Shown here: positions 43,160-52,616 of the stretch, piece after piece
Position numbering within the stretch: position 1 is the first letter of the stretch
Layout: each line of letters opens with the position of its first letter
Source of the DNA: Streptomyces sp. Z26
Lineage (GTDB): Bacteria > Actinomycetota > Actinomycetes > Streptomycetales > Streptomycetaceae
DNA: 64,000 bases
Direction of reading: 5' to 3'
Assembly: GCF_003665095.1 (NCBI RefSeq)
Contig: NZ_RCHV01000002.1
Coordinates: 5,770,501 to 5,834,500 of the forward strand
Made by a program: the position numbers and the translations under genes
The notes under the pieces: generated by a model
Seen by the model: only the letters and a program-made list of their open reading frames with translations
Told to the model about the DNA's origin: nothing
The model's database searches: none

Positions 43160-43448
43160 CACACGTCTGCCTCCCCGCCCGCCACGCCGTCCGCCCCGCG
43201 TGCGCCCCTCTCCGCGCGCCCCCCAGCGGGCCGCCGACCTCGGCCGTACCCCGGTCCGTACGTGCCGCCGCCGGTTCTCCTGGGGCGCAGGGGGCGCACG
43301 GGGCGCTCCGGCGCACCACCTCTTCGGGCGATGCCCCACGTACCGCGGCGCGTCGCCGTACGGTGGACCCTCATCGCGGGTGGGGAGAACCGCGCCTCGT
43401 GACTCCTGCCTCCCGGCTCCGAACGGGGGGCCCTCCGGAGAGGTTTCG
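43160..43448. other. Leader region of the SpoIIE phosphatase gene
   Basis: 289 bp with no credible ORF; GC-rich, with a TACGGT (-10-like) about 90 bp before the start. Together with 43052-43159 the gap is about 400 bp. Nothing else recognised. Confidence 0.4.
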
Positions 43449-45959
43449 ATGGAACGCGCACGCGCAGGACAGCACGCACAGGACAGGACGGACCCGACCG
43501 CCGACGAACCCGGGCGGTTACCGCTCGCCGTCGCCGTGATCGACGGGGAGGGACGCGTCTCCCACTGGAGCACCGGGGCGCGCAGACTCTTCGGCGTGAC
43601 CCGCGAGGACGCGGTCGGGGCGCCCGCGGACGAACTGATGCCGGTCTCGGGGGCGTTCGGGGCACTCTCGTACGCCGTGGCGGGGCGGGCCCACGTCAGC
43701 GAGCCGGGCAGCGGGTCCGGCGACGTGCTGTGGTGGGCGTACCCGCTGGTCGGGAAGGGGCCCGAGCGGATACTCGTCCTCGCGGCGGACACGGCGCGGC
43801 TGCGGACGCGCGCGGGCGGCGCGAGACCCGACGGAACGGACGCGGACGAGGGCCCGGTCACGGGAGGGAGCACGGGCGGCGGGGACGCCGCCGGGCACGA
43901 GCGGGTCGCCCCCGGCTTCGCGCTGCACACCGACTTCCCCGACTCGGCCGCGCTGGCCGCCCGCCTCCCCGAGATCCTGCCCAGCATGAGCACGCGCGAC
44001 AGCGCGCGCATCGCGGCACAGGTACTCGAACTCGGCTACCCCGTACTGGACATCAGCCGCCACGAACGCGTCCCCCTCACCCCCGACTGGGGCGTTCCCC
44101 GCCGCGTCGAACGCCGCGCCCGGCAGCGACGCGCCGTCGCGCCCGCGGCGACCGAAGCGGCCGGGAGCGAGCTCGCCGGGACCGGGACCGCCCGGACCGA
44201 ATCCGCCTCCGCGCGCGCGGCGGAGGAGAAACCGGTGTCCGACCTCGAACACGCCGCCGTACGCGAGCGCCTGGAGTTCCTCAACGAGGTCAGCGGAGCC
44301 ATCGGCACCTCCCTCGACCTGGCGCGCACCATCGAGGAGGTCAGCCGGGCCGTGGTGCCGCGCTTCACCGACGTCGCGGGCACGTACCTGCGCGAACAGG
44401 TCGTCGCGGGCGAGGGCTTCCCGGACGGCCCGCCCGACACCACCACCCCGTGGCACCGGGTGGCGCTGGAGCACATGGACGAGCCGGGCCGCTGGGACGA
44501 CGTCGTGCCGGTGGGCGAGTCGATGCCGTTCCCCGCGCACACGCCGTTCTTCCGGTGCATGACCACCGGCGAGCCCGTCCTCGTGCCGCGCATCAGCGAG
44601 GAGGCGGGCCACGCCATCGCCGCGCAGTTCGAGAAGCGCGACATCAGCCCGCTGATCACCCACCGTTCGATGCTCGTCGTGCCCCTCAAGGCGCGGAACG
44701 TGGTGCTGGGCTTCATGATCCTGCTGCGCCACCGGGAACGCGCCGAGTTCAACGACATGGACCGCGTCACCGGCGCCGAACTCGCCGCCCGCGCCGGGCT
44801 CGTGCTCGACAACGCCCGTATGTACACGCACCAGGAGCACGTGGCCGAGACGCTCCAGGACAGCATGCTGCCGCGGGTCGCGCCCCGCACGCCGGGCTGT
44901 GACACCGCCACCCGCTACCTGCCGGGCACGTGGCTGGGCCGGGTCGGCGGCGACTGGTTCGACACCGTCAAGCTGCCCGGTTCCCGTACGGCACTCGTGG
45001 TCGGCGACGTGATGGGCCACGGCCTGAACTCGGCGGCCATGATGGGCCAGTTGCGTACGGCCGTGCAGACGATGGCCGTACTCGAACTGCCGCCCGCGCA
45101 GCTGCTCCGCAATCTCGACGACCTCGCCCAACGCCTCGGCGACGGCTACCTCGCCACCTGCCTGTACGCCGTCTACGACCCCGTCGCCAACGAGCTGCGC
45201 ATCGCCAACGCCGGTCACGTGCCGCCCGTGCTCGTCCGCGCCGAGTGCGGCACCGGTGAGCTGCTGGACCTGCCCACGGGGGTGCCGATCGGGGTCGGCT
45301 CGGTGCCGTTCGAGACGGTGACCGTACCCGTGGCGCCGGGCGACCGGCTCGTGCTGTGCACCGACGGGCTGGTCGAGATGCGCGGCGCCGACATCGCGGA
45401 GGGGCTCGCCGCGCTCTGCGAGTCCGCGGCGCACCCGGCCGCCTCCATGGACGACGCCTGCGACACGATCATCCGCGAGCTGGCCCGCCGTACGTCCACG
45501 CCGCTGGACGGCCGCAAGGACGACGTGGCGCTGCTGATGGCCCGGCTGAACGGCATCGGGGAACAGGACGTCGCCACCTGGTCGTTCGACGCGCGGCCCC
45601 GCGAGGTGCGCGGCGCCCGCGCCCGTACGCGCGCGCAGCTCACCCGGTGGGCGCTGCCGGAGGAGGCGGTGGACACCACGGAGCTGCTGGTCAGCGAGCT
45701 GGTGACGAACGCCGTACGGCACGCGCGGGGGGACCGCGTCCAGGTGCGGCTGGTGCGTTCGGCGTCGCTCCAGTGCGAGGTGTCCGACGAGGACCACGCC
45801 CCGCCGGTGCTGCGGGAGTCCGGCGGCGAGGACGACGCCGAGGGTGGTGGGCCGGGCCGCGGGCTGCGGGTGGTGGCGCGGCTCGCACGGGAGTGGGGGA
45901 CGAGCCGTACGCCGGACGGCAAGACGGTCTGGTTCGAACAGGCGCTCCCGACTGGGTGA
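43449..45959 (+). CDS. PAS-GAF-SpoIIE phosphatase fused to an RsbW-like kinase
   Basis: An 836-aa signalling protein. Order: PAS (about 20-115, VAVIDGEGRVSHWSTGARRL), a disordered linker, GAF (about 270-460), PP2C-type SpoIIE phosphatase (about 465-690; GRVGGDWFDTVKLPGSRTAL, DVMGHGLNSAAMMGQLR, LCTDGLVEMRG, DDVALLMARL) and a C-terminal HATPase (about 705-836; ELLVSELVTNAVRHARGDRV, GRGLRVVARLAREWG). It could dephosphorylate an anti-sigma antagonist and also phosphorylate or bind one. ATG 43449 follows GGAGAGG. Confidence 0.92.
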   Translation: MERARAGQHAQDRTDPTADEPGRLPLAVAVIDGEGRVSHWSTGARRLFGVTREDAVGAPADELMPVSGAFGALSYAVAGRAHVSEPGSGSGDVLWWAYPLVGKGPERILVLAADTARLRTRAGGARPDGTDADEGPVTGGSTGGGDAAGHERVAPGFALHTDFPDSAALAARLPEILPSMSTRDSARIAAQVLELGYPVLDISRHERVPLTPDWGVPRRVERRARQRRAVAPAATEAAGSELAGTGTARTESASARAAEEKPVSDLEHAAVRERLEFLNEVSGAIGTSLDLARTIEEVSRAVVPRFTDVAGTYLREQVVAGEGFPDGPPDTTTPWHRVALEHMDEPGRWDDVVPVGESMPFPAHTPFFRCMTTGEPVLVPRISEEAGHAIAAQFEKRDISPLITHRSMLVVPLKARNVVLGFMILLRHRERAEFNDMDRVTGAELAARAGLVLDNARMYTHQEHVAETLQDSMLPRVAPRTPGCDTATRYLPGTWLGRVGGDWFDTVKLPGSRTALVVGDVMGHGLNSAAMMGQLRTAVQTMAVLELPPAQLLRNLDDLAQRLGDGYLATCLYAVYDPVANELRIANAGHVPPVLVRAECGTGELLDLPTGVPIGVGSVPFETVTVPVAPGDRLVLCTDGLVEMRGADIAEGLAALCESAAHPAASMDDACDTIIRELARRTSTPLDGRKDDVALLMARLNGIGEQDVATWSFDARPREVRGARARTRAQLTRWALPEEAVDTTELLVSELVTNAVRHARGDRVQVRLVRSASLQCEVSDEDHAPPVLRESGGEDDAEGGGPGRGLRVVARLAREWGTSRTPDGKTVWFEQALPTG

Positions 45960-46021
45960 GCGCGGGGGCGGGTATGTAGACGTACACACGTTCCGCGTAC
46001 GCCGACAGACGGGAGACCCGT

Positions 46022-46828
46022 ATGCACCCGAACCCGGTGAACGACCCGAACCTCTCGGAGGACGACCCGGTGCTCAGCCTCGCCAGCCGCGCGGGGCAGA
46101 CGCCGAACGCCCTGGCGTGGGAGAACTTCTGGCGGGACGCGCCGCCGGAGGAGCACACGGTGTTCTGGGACGCGCCGCAGGAACGCACCGGCGCCGTCCA
46201 TCTGCCGCTCCTCGCGCCGTACTTCGGCGGCGGGCGCCCGGTGGTGGACGTCGGGTGCGGGAACGGTTCGGTGACGCGCTTCCTCGCCGGTCACTACGGG
46301 CGGGTGATCGGCGTGGACGTGTCGGCGGAGGCCGTGTCGCGGGCGCGCGACGCGGCCAGCGGCGACGAGGGCGCGGGCACCGCGCTGGCGTTCCGGCAGC
46401 TGGACGCGACGGACATCGAGGCGGTGGGCGGGCTCCGTACGGAACTGGCGGGAGACGCCGACGTGTACGTACGCGGGGTGCTGCACCAGTGCTCGCCGGG
46501 CGACCGCCCGCGTCTCGCGGCGTCGGTGGCGGCGCTGGTGGGGGAGCGGGGACGGGTCTTCGTGGTGGAGCCCGCGGCGGAGGGCGGCGCGGCGCTGACC
46601 GCGCTGAGCCAGCGCGCGGAGGGACCGCCGTCGGCGCTCGCGGCCGTCCTCGCGCACGGCATACGGCCGATGGAGATGCCGGACGAGTCGCTGCCCGCGC
46701 TGTTCGGCACGGCCGGTCTGGACGTCCTGGCGCGGGGTGCCGTGCCGCTCGCCCTGACGGTCGTCGGACCGGACGGGGAGTCGGCCGAAGTCGCGTCGAA
46801 CTGGCTGGTCGCGGGGCGGAACGGGTGA
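46022..46828 (+). CDS. Class I SAM-dependent methyltransferase
   Basis: A 268-aa methyltransferase. SAM-binding motif I is VVDVGCGNGSVTRFLAGHYG, followed by VIGVDVSAEAVSRARDAA and the later VYVRGVLHQCSPGDR. Substrate unknown. ATG 46022 has GGGAGA upstream. Lies 62 bp after the SpoIIE gene on the same strand; no clear terminator separates them. Confidence 0.88.
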   Translation: MHPNPVNDPNLSEDDPVLSLASRAGQTPNALAWENFWRDAPPEEHTVFWDAPQERTGAVHLPLLAPYFGGGRPVVDVGCGNGSVTRFLAGHYGRVIGVDVSAEAVSRARDAASGDEGAGTALAFRQLDATDIEAVGGLRTELAGDADVYVRGVLHQCSPGDRPRLAASVAALVGERGRVFVVEPAAEGGAALTALSQRAEGPPSALAAVLAHGIRPMEMPDESLPALFGTAGLDVLARGAVPLALTVVGPDGESAEVASNWLVAGRNG

Positions 46829-46903
46829 CCGCGAGTGGTCTGGACCACGGGAGTTTTCCACAGGGGTTTTGCCGTGATTGGTGACCGCGTAACGTGACGC
46901 GAC

Positions 46904-47740
46904 ATGAGCAAGATCCTGATCTCCGCGGACATGGAGGGCGCCACGGGTGTCACCTGGCCCGCCGACGTGCTGCCAGGGACACCGCAGTGGGAGCGCTGCC
47001 GCCCGATGTTCACCTCCGACGTCAACGCGGCGATCGTCGGCTTCCTCGCCGGAGGGGCCGACGAGGTGCTGGTCAACGAGGCGCACTGGTCCATGCGCAA
47101 CCTGCTGCTGGAGCAGTTGGACGACCGGGCGCAGATGCTGACCGGGCGGCACAAGTCGTTGAGCATGGTCGAGGGCGTGCAGCACGGCGACGTGGACGGC
47201 ATCGCCTTCGTGGGTTACCACACGGGGGCGGGCAGCGAGGGCGTCCTCGCCCACACCTATCTGGCCAACTCCCTGACGGGCGTGTGGGTGGATGGCGTGC
47301 GCGCCAGCGAGGGCCTGCTCAACTCCCTGGTCGTCGCGGAGTACGGGGTGCCGGTGGTGCTCGTCACCGGTGACGACCTCGCGTGCGAGGACGCCAAGGG
47401 GTACGCGCCCGCGGCCCGTACGGTCGCCGTCAAGGACCACGTCTCGCGGTACGCGGCGGTGTGCCGCACCCCCGCCCGTACCGCCCGGGACATCACCGCG
47501 GCCGCCCGCGACGCCGCCGCGCTCGCGGTGCGGCACGAGCCGGTGGCGCGCGGACCGCACGAGGTGGAGATCGAGTTCGACGCCGAGCACCTGGTGGGCG
47601 CGGCCACCGTGGTGCCCGGGGTGGAGCGCACCGGCGAGCGCCGCGTGGCGTACACCTCTCCGACGATGTACGAAGGCATCCGGTGCTTCAAGGCGGTCAC
47701 GACCGTCGTCTCGTCCGCGGTGGAGGAGCAGTATGGCTGA
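46904..47740 (+). CDS. dppA: M55 D-aminopeptidase (DppA-like)
   Basis: A 278-aa zinc D-aminopeptidase family protein. Zinc ligands include Asp9 and Glu11 in ISADMEGATGV, with NEAHWSM and FVGYHTGAG carrying the conserved His residues. DppA enzymes remove N-terminal D-residues from short peptides, for example D-Ala-containing murein fragments. ATG 46904 follows a short AT-richer promoter area (TTTTCCACAGGGGTTTTGCC). It overlaps the M20 gene by eight bases. Confidence 0.9.
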   Translation: MSKILISADMEGATGVTWPADVLPGTPQWERCRPMFTSDVNAAIVGFLAGGADEVLVNEAHWSMRNLLLEQLDDRAQMLTGRHKSLSMVEGVQHGDVDGIAFVGYHTGAGSEGVLAHTYLANSLTGVWVDGVRASEGLLNSLVVAEYGVPVVLVTGDDLACEDAKGYAPAARTVAVKDHVSRYAAVCRTPARTARDITAAARDAAALAVRHEPVARGPHEVEIEFDAEHLVGAATVVPGVERTGERRVAYTSPTMYEGIRCFKAVTTVVSSAVEEQYG

Positions 47741-49064
47741 CGCGCACATCGACCGGCAGGCCCTGGACGAGGTCGTCACCTTCACCTCGGACCTGATCCG
47801 CATGGACACCACCAACAAGGGCGGTGGCGACGGCGTCGAGCGGCAGGCCGCCGAGTACGTCGCGGAGCGCCTCGCCGACGTCGGCCTGGAGCCGACCCTG
47901 CTGGAGAAGGCACCGGACCGTACGAACGTGGTGGCGCGCGTCGAGGGCACCGACCCGTCGGCGCCCGCGCTGCTGCTGCACGGCCACCTCGACGTGGTGC
48001 CCGCCGAGCCCGCCGACTGGACCGTGCACCCCTTCTCCGGGGAGATCCGCGACGGCGTCGTCTGGGGCCGAGGCGCCATCGACATGAAGAACGCCGACGC
48101 GATGGCGCTGGCCGTCGTACGCGCGTGGGCGCGGGCGGGCGTCCGACCCCGCCGGGACGTCGTGCTGGCCTTCACAGCCGACGAGGAGGACAGCGCCGCG
48201 TACGGCTCGGGCTTCCTCACCGAGCGGCACCCCGAGCTGTTCGAGGGCTGCACCGAGGGGATCAGCGAGTCCGGCGCGTTCACCTTCCACGCGGACGGCG
48301 GCCTCCGCCTCTACCCCGTCGCCGCGGGTGAACGCGGCACGGGCTGGCTGAAGCTGACGGCCACGGGCCGCGCGGGCCACGGATCGAAGGTCAACCGCGC
48401 GAACGCCGTCAGCAGGCTCGCCGCCGCCGTCACCCGGATCGGCGAGCACGAGTGGCCGGTCCGGCTCACCCCGACCGTACGGGCCGCGCTGACGGAGCTG
48501 GCCCGGCTGCACGGCCTGGACGGGCCGGGGCCGGACGCCACGGACGCGGACGTGGACGGCCTGCTGACGAAACTCGGTCCCGCCGCGAAGCTCGTCGAGC
48601 CGACCGTGCGCAACAGCTCCAACCCGACGATCCTGGAGGCGGGTTACAAGCTCAACGTCATCCCGGGCAGCGCCACGGGCTACGTGGACGGCCGGATGCT
48701 GCCGGGCGCCGAGGACGAGTTCCGGGCCACGCTGGACGAGCTGACCGGGCCCGACGTCGACTGGGAGTTCCACCACCGGGAGGTGCCGCTCCAGGCACCC
48801 GTGGACTCCCCGACGTTCGCGACGCTGTGCGAGTCGCTGGAGCACTTCGACCCGGGCGCGCACGCCGTGCCGTACTGCATGTCGGGCGGCACCGACGCCA
48901 AGCAGTTCTCCCGGCTGGGCATCGAGGGGTACGGCTTCACGCCTCTGCGGCTCCCGCCCGGCTTCGACTACCAGGCGTTGTTCCACGGCGTGGACGAACG
49001 GGTGCCGGTGGACGCCCTGCACTTCGGCGTGCGCGTGCTCGACCGGGCGCTGCTCGCGCTGTAG
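47733..49064 (+). CDS. M20 metallopeptidase / dipeptidase
   Basis: A 443-aa zinc peptidase. Metal and catalytic motifs: LLLHGHLDVVPAEPADW (His, Asp), GRGAIDMKNADAMALAV (bridging Asp), AFTADEEDSAAYGSGF (Glu-Glu) and the late FHGVDERVPVDALHFG. ATG 47733 overlaps dppA. Together they look like an operon for trimming small or D-amino-acid-containing peptides in the cytoplasm. A strong hairpin follows. Confidence 0.92.
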   Translation: MADAHIDRQALDEVVTFTSDLIRMDTTNKGGGDGVERQAAEYVAERLADVGLEPTLLEKAPDRTNVVARVEGTDPSAPALLLHGHLDVVPAEPADWTVHPFSGEIRDGVVWGRGAIDMKNADAMALAVVRAWARAGVRPRRDVVLAFTADEEDSAAYGSGFLTERHPELFEGCTEGISESGAFTFHADGGLRLYPVAAGERGTGWLKLTATGRAGHGSKVNRANAVSRLAAAVTRIGEHEWPVRLTPTVRAALTELARLHGLDGPGPDATDADVDGLLTKLGPAAKLVEPTVRNSSNPTILEAGYKLNVIPGSATGYVDGRMLPGAEDEFRATLDELTGPDVDWEFHHREVPLQAPVDSPTFATLCESLEHFDPGAHAVPYCMSGGTDAKQFSRLGIEGYGFTPLRLPPGFDYQALFHGVDERVPVDALHFGVRVLDRALLAL

Positions 49065-49066
49065 CC

Positions 49067-49107
49067 GGAGGCGGGGCGGCCGCCGCCCGGCCACGTGCCC
49101 CGCCTCC
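49067..49107. terminator. Terminator of the dppA-M20 operon
   Basis: GGAGGCGGGGC pairs perfectly with GCCCCGCCTCC; an inner GGCC/GGCC stem lies in the loop. It starts three bases past the stop. Confidence 0.7.
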
Positions 49108-49227
49108 GCCACCCGGCACCGTCCGCCTCCGCCCCCAGACCCTGCCCCCGTGACCCGCTCCCGTACCGCCGGGGACGGCACCGACCCCGCCCCGCCCGCA
49201 CCAGACACCCCTGGAGACTGACTGCAC

Positions 49228-51258
49228 ATGGCGACCACCCGTGCTGAGACCGGCCAGGCCCCGTACGGCAGTTGGCCGTCCCCGATCGACGCGGCACTCG
49301 TGGCCGCGCGGGACGGCCGCCCCGAGTTCCTCGACGCGGTCGGCGACGAAGTGTGGTGGACGGAGCCCCGCCCGGAGGAGGGCGGGCGGCGCGCCCTGAT
49401 GCGCCTCGGCGCGGATCGCTCCGCCCCGGCGGAGTCGGTGCTGCCGCCACCGTGGAACGTGCGCAACCGCTACATCGAGTACGGCGGCACCCCCTGGGCG
49501 GGCGCACCGCGCGCCGAGGGCGGCCCGCTCGTGGTGTTCACCCACTTCGACGACCAGCGGCTGTACGCCTTCGCCCCCGACGACCCGGCGACCCCGCCCT
49601 GGCCGCTCACCCCCGTCTCCGCCGTCGGCGGCGGCCTCCGCTGGTGCGACCCGGTGCTGCGCCCGTCGCTCGGCGTGGTGGTCTGCGTGCTGGAGGAGTT
49701 CACCGGCGAGGGCCAGACCGACCTCCGGCGGCTGCCCGTCTCCGTCCCGCTCGACGGCTCCGCCGCCGAAGACCGCACCCGCGTCGTCGAACTCACCGGC
49801 GCCACTCACCGGTTCGTCACCGGCCCGCGCTTCTCCCCGGACGGACGGCAGGCCGCCTGGCTCGCCTGGGACCACCCGTCGATGCCCTGGGACGGTTCCC
49901 TGCTCCGGCTCGCCCGGGTCACCGCGGACGGCGCGTTCACCGACGTCCGCACGGTCGCGGGCGGCCCCGACGAGTCCGTGGCGCAGGTCGAGTGGGCGGC
50001 CGACGGCTCGCTGCTGTTCGCCACGGACCGTACGGGCTGGTGGAACGTGCACCGGCTGGACCCGGCGAGCGGCGAGCCGGTCAACCTCTGCCCGCGTGGG
50101 GAGGAGTTCGCCGGGGGCCTGTGGAAGGTCGGCCAGCGCTGGTTCGCGCCCCTGCCCAGCGGACTGGTCGCCGTCGTCCACGGGCTCGGAGAGATGGTGC
50201 TCGGCATCCTCGACCCGGCCACCGGCGAGCTGGTGGACGCCGCCGGGCCGTGGACCGAGTGGGCGCCCGCGCTGGGCGTGTGCGGCACGCGGGTCACGGG
50301 GGTCGCGACCGGTACCCGCAGCGCGTTCGAGGTAGTGGAGCTGGACACCGGGACCGGGCACACCCGCGTCGTCGGCGCCGCCCACCGGGACCCGGTGGAC
50401 CCGGCGTACTACCCGGAGCCGCAGATCCGCACCTTCTCCGGCCCCGGCGGCCGTGACGTCCACGCGCACGTGTACCCGCCGCACCACCCCGACCTCACCG
50501 CCCCCGAGGGCACCCTCCCGCCGTACGTGGTGTGGGTGCACGGCGGGCCCAACAGCCGGGCGCCGCTGGTCCTGGACCTGGAGATCGCGTACTTCACCTC
50601 GCGGGGCATCGGCGTCGCGGAGGTCAACTACGGCGGCTCGACGGGCTACGGCCGGGAGTACCGCAACCGGCTGCGCGAGCAGTGGGGCGTGGTGGACGTC
50701 GACGACTGCGCCGCGGTCGCGCTCGCGCTGGCCGACGAGGGCGTCGCGGACCGCTCCCGGCTCGCGATCCGCGGCGGCAGCGCCGGTGGTTGGACGGGCG
50801 CGGCCTCGATCACCTCGCCCGCCGCCGAGGGCGTCTACGCCTGCGCCACCATCCTCTACCCGATCCTCGACCTGGAGGGCTGGGCGGAGGGCGAGACCCA
50901 CGACTTCGAGTCGCAGTACCTGGAGTCGCTGATCGGGCCGCTCGCCGACACCCGCGCGCGCTACCGCGACCGTTCCCCGTCCCGGCGCGCGGACCGGGTC
51001 GACGCCCCGTTCCTGCTGATGGCGGGGCTGGACGACGTGATCTGCCCGCCCGTGCAGTGCGACCGCTTCGTGGCGGAGGTACGGGAGCGGGCGGCGGGAG
51101 CGGCGGTCGGCCACGCGTACCTCACGTTCGAGGGCGAGGGGCACGGCTTCCGGCGGGCGGACACCATCATCCGCGCGGTCGAGTCCGAACTGGCCCTCTA
51201 CATCGACACGTTCGGGCTGGACCGGGACGACGTGCCCCCGCTGGAGCTGCACGGGTGA
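49228..51258 (+). CDS. S9-family prolyl-oligopeptidase-like peptidase
   Basis: A 676-aa serine peptidase. A seven-bladed propeller (about 40-410) precedes the alpha/beta hydrolase domain. Catalytic residues are Ser518 (GGSAGG), Asp602/603 (AGLDDVICPP) and His639 (EGHGFR). The WVHGGPNSRAPLVLDLEIAY and EVNYGGSTGYGREYRNRLRE segments are typical S9C. No signal peptide is seen. ATG 49228 follows CTGGAG. It probably adds to the peptide-degrading group with dppA and M20. Confidence 0.92.
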   Translation: MATTRAETGQAPYGSWPSPIDAALVAARDGRPEFLDAVGDEVWWTEPRPEEGGRRALMRLGADRSAPAESVLPPPWNVRNRYIEYGGTPWAGAPRAEGGPLVVFTHFDDQRLYAFAPDDPATPPWPLTPVSAVGGGLRWCDPVLRPSLGVVVCVLEEFTGEGQTDLRRLPVSVPLDGSAAEDRTRVVELTGATHRFVTGPRFSPDGRQAAWLAWDHPSMPWDGSLLRLARVTADGAFTDVRTVAGGPDESVAQVEWAADGSLLFATDRTGWWNVHRLDPASGEPVNLCPRGEEFAGGLWKVGQRWFAPLPSGLVAVVHGLGEMVLGILDPATGELVDAAGPWTEWAPALGVCGTRVTGVATGTRSAFEVVELDTGTGHTRVVGAAHRDPVDPAYYPEPQIRTFSGPGGRDVHAHVYPPHHPDLTAPEGTLPPYVVWVHGGPNSRAPLVLDLEIAYFTSRGIGVAEVNYGGSTGYGREYRNRLREQWGVVDVDDCAAVALALADEGVADRSRLAIRGGSAGGWTGAASITSPAAEGVYACATILYPILDLEGWAEGETHDFESQYLESLIGPLADTRARYRDRSPSRRADRVDAPFLLMAGLDDVICPPVQCDRFVAEVRERAAGAAVGHAYLTFEGEGHGFRRADTIIRAVESELALYIDTFGLDRDDVPPLELHG

Positions 51259-51324
51259 CCGGGCCGGAGCGGGGACAGGGGTAGGGGCGGCGCCAGGCCC
51301 CGGAGCCCGCCGGGGAGGCACCCG

Positions 51325-51842
51325 GTGCCGTCGCGCCGCGCGGTGAGCCGGGACCCGCGGTCTCCGACCCGAGGGAACTGCTCGCGGCCCAGCTGGAGTT
51401 CCACCGGGACACGCTGCTGTGGAAGCTGTCCGGACTGTCCGAGGCCCAGCTGCGGACGAGCGGACTGCCCTCCGGCTGGACGCCCCTGGAGCTGCTGTGG
51501 CACCTGCTCCATGTCGAACGGCGCTGGCTCTGCTGGGGTTTCCGGGCGGAGCCCGTGCCCGACCCGTGGGCGGACGACGGCCCGGACGGCCGCTGGCGGG
51601 TGCCCGACGGCATGACCACCGAGGCGGTCCTCGTCCGCTTCCGGGAGCAGCGGGAGCGTTCACGCGCGATCGTCGCGGGCGCCCCGCTGGCGGAACGGGC
51701 CGCGGTCGGCGGCCGGTTCGCCACCCCGGCGGAGGCCCCCACGCTGGGCTGGGTGCTGTGCCATCTGCTCCAGGAGTACGCGCGCCACGTCGGCCAGCTG
51801 GACGTCGTACGGGAGCTGGCCGACGGCGCGGTCGGGGAGTGA
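51325..51842 (+). pseudogene. DinB/DUF664-like gene, frameshifted near the 5' end
   Basis: A full DinB-like four-helix protein is readable from about 51390 to 51842 (FHRDTLLWKLSGLSEAQLR, LELLWHLLHVERRWLCW, GWVLCHLLQEYARHVGQLD with the conserved His residues). That frame has no ATG or GTG before 51555, and runs back to a TAG. The GTG 51325 with a perfect GGGGAGG RBS is in another frame (PSRRAVSRDP). A one-base loss around 51355-51365 would explain this; a sequencing error or an unusual start is also possible. Confidence 0.6.
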
Positions 51843-51853
51843 ACGGCCGGTCC

Positions 51854-51898
51854 CGGGCGGGCGCCTACCGGGCGGGCGCCTACCGGGCGGGAGCCGGG
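51854..51898. repeat. Three-unit 15-bp tandem repeat
   Basis: CGGGCGGGCGCCTAC occurs twice in tandem, then a third, altered copy CGGGCGGGAGCCGGG. Located between the convergent DinB and CBS genes. Confidence 0.75.
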
Positions 51899-51924
51899 CG
51901 AGGCGGCGGCGTCCGGCGGCCGCG

Positions 51925-52338
51925 TCAGGTGTAGACGCTCCCGACGAACGAGGCGATCTGGCTGTCGGACAGATGGTGCGCGAGGTCCGCCTCGCTGATC
52001 ATGCCGACGAGCCGCTTGTCCTCGATCACCGGAAGCCGCCGGATCTGGTGCGTCCGCATCTCCTCCAGCACCTCGTCGATCCCGGCGTCGGCGTCGATCC
52101 AGCGCGGCGTGCCCCGTACCAGGTCGCCCGTGGTCATCCGGGACGGGTCCTGACCGTGCGAGACGCAGCCGATCACGATGTCGCGGTCGGTGAGGATGCC
52201 GCACATCCGCCCGTCGGCGTCGCTGACGGGGAGCGCCCCCACGTCCAGCCGCCGCATCAGCTGCGCGGCGCGGTCCAGGGTCTCGGTCGCGGGAATCGAC
52301 TGCGCACCGGGGTGCATGATGTCTGCGGCGGTCGTCAT
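51925..52338 (-). CDS. Tandem CBS-domain protein
   Basis: A 137-aa protein made of two CBS domains (TLDRAAQLMRRLDVGALPVS with ILTDRDIVI; GIDEVLEEMRTHQIRRLPVI with GMISEADLAHHL). Such small stand-alone proteins bind adenosyl ligands and sense energy state; targets are unknown. ATG 52338 follows AGGAG. It may share its upstream region with the tandem-repeat tract at 52532. Confidence 0.9.
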   Translation of the reverse strand: MTTAADIMHPGAQSIPATETLDRAAQLMRRLDVGALPVSDADGRMCGILTDRDIVIGCVSHGQDPSRMTTGDLVRGTPRWIDADAGIDEVLEEMRTHQIRRLPVIEDKRLVGMISEADLAHHLSDSQIASFVGSVYT

Positions 52339-52531
52339 GGCGCGTCTCCTCGGATGCTCGGGCCCCGGCGTTCCGGGGCCTCGGTCGGGGACTGCTCAGG
52401 GAGCCCTACGGGCACGGGCGGTACGGGTCCGGAGGCCCGCCGGTCGTCGGCCGTGCGTCAGTCCATCGTCGCGCGACGGGCGCGAGCCGCAACCACGGAG
52501 ACGTTTCCGCACGTCGGGCCGGGTGCGCCCG

Positions 52532-52576
52532 CCGACCACCGACCACCGCAGGCCGACCACCGCCCACCGACCACCG
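52532..52576. repeat. CCGACCACCG repeat cluster
   Basis: Three CCGACCACCG copies plus shortened CCACCG units occupy 45 bp between the APH stop and the CBS promoter. It looks like a slippage product. Confidence 0.6.
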
Positions 52577-52616
52577 CGCCCCGCGCGCCGCTCCCGCCCA
52601 TCGCGCCCTCCCGGGC

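Noticed and set aside
46852..46864. TTTTCCACA, near the DnaA box TTATCCACA
   Set aside because: A single imperfect copy with no cluster and no origin genes nearby.
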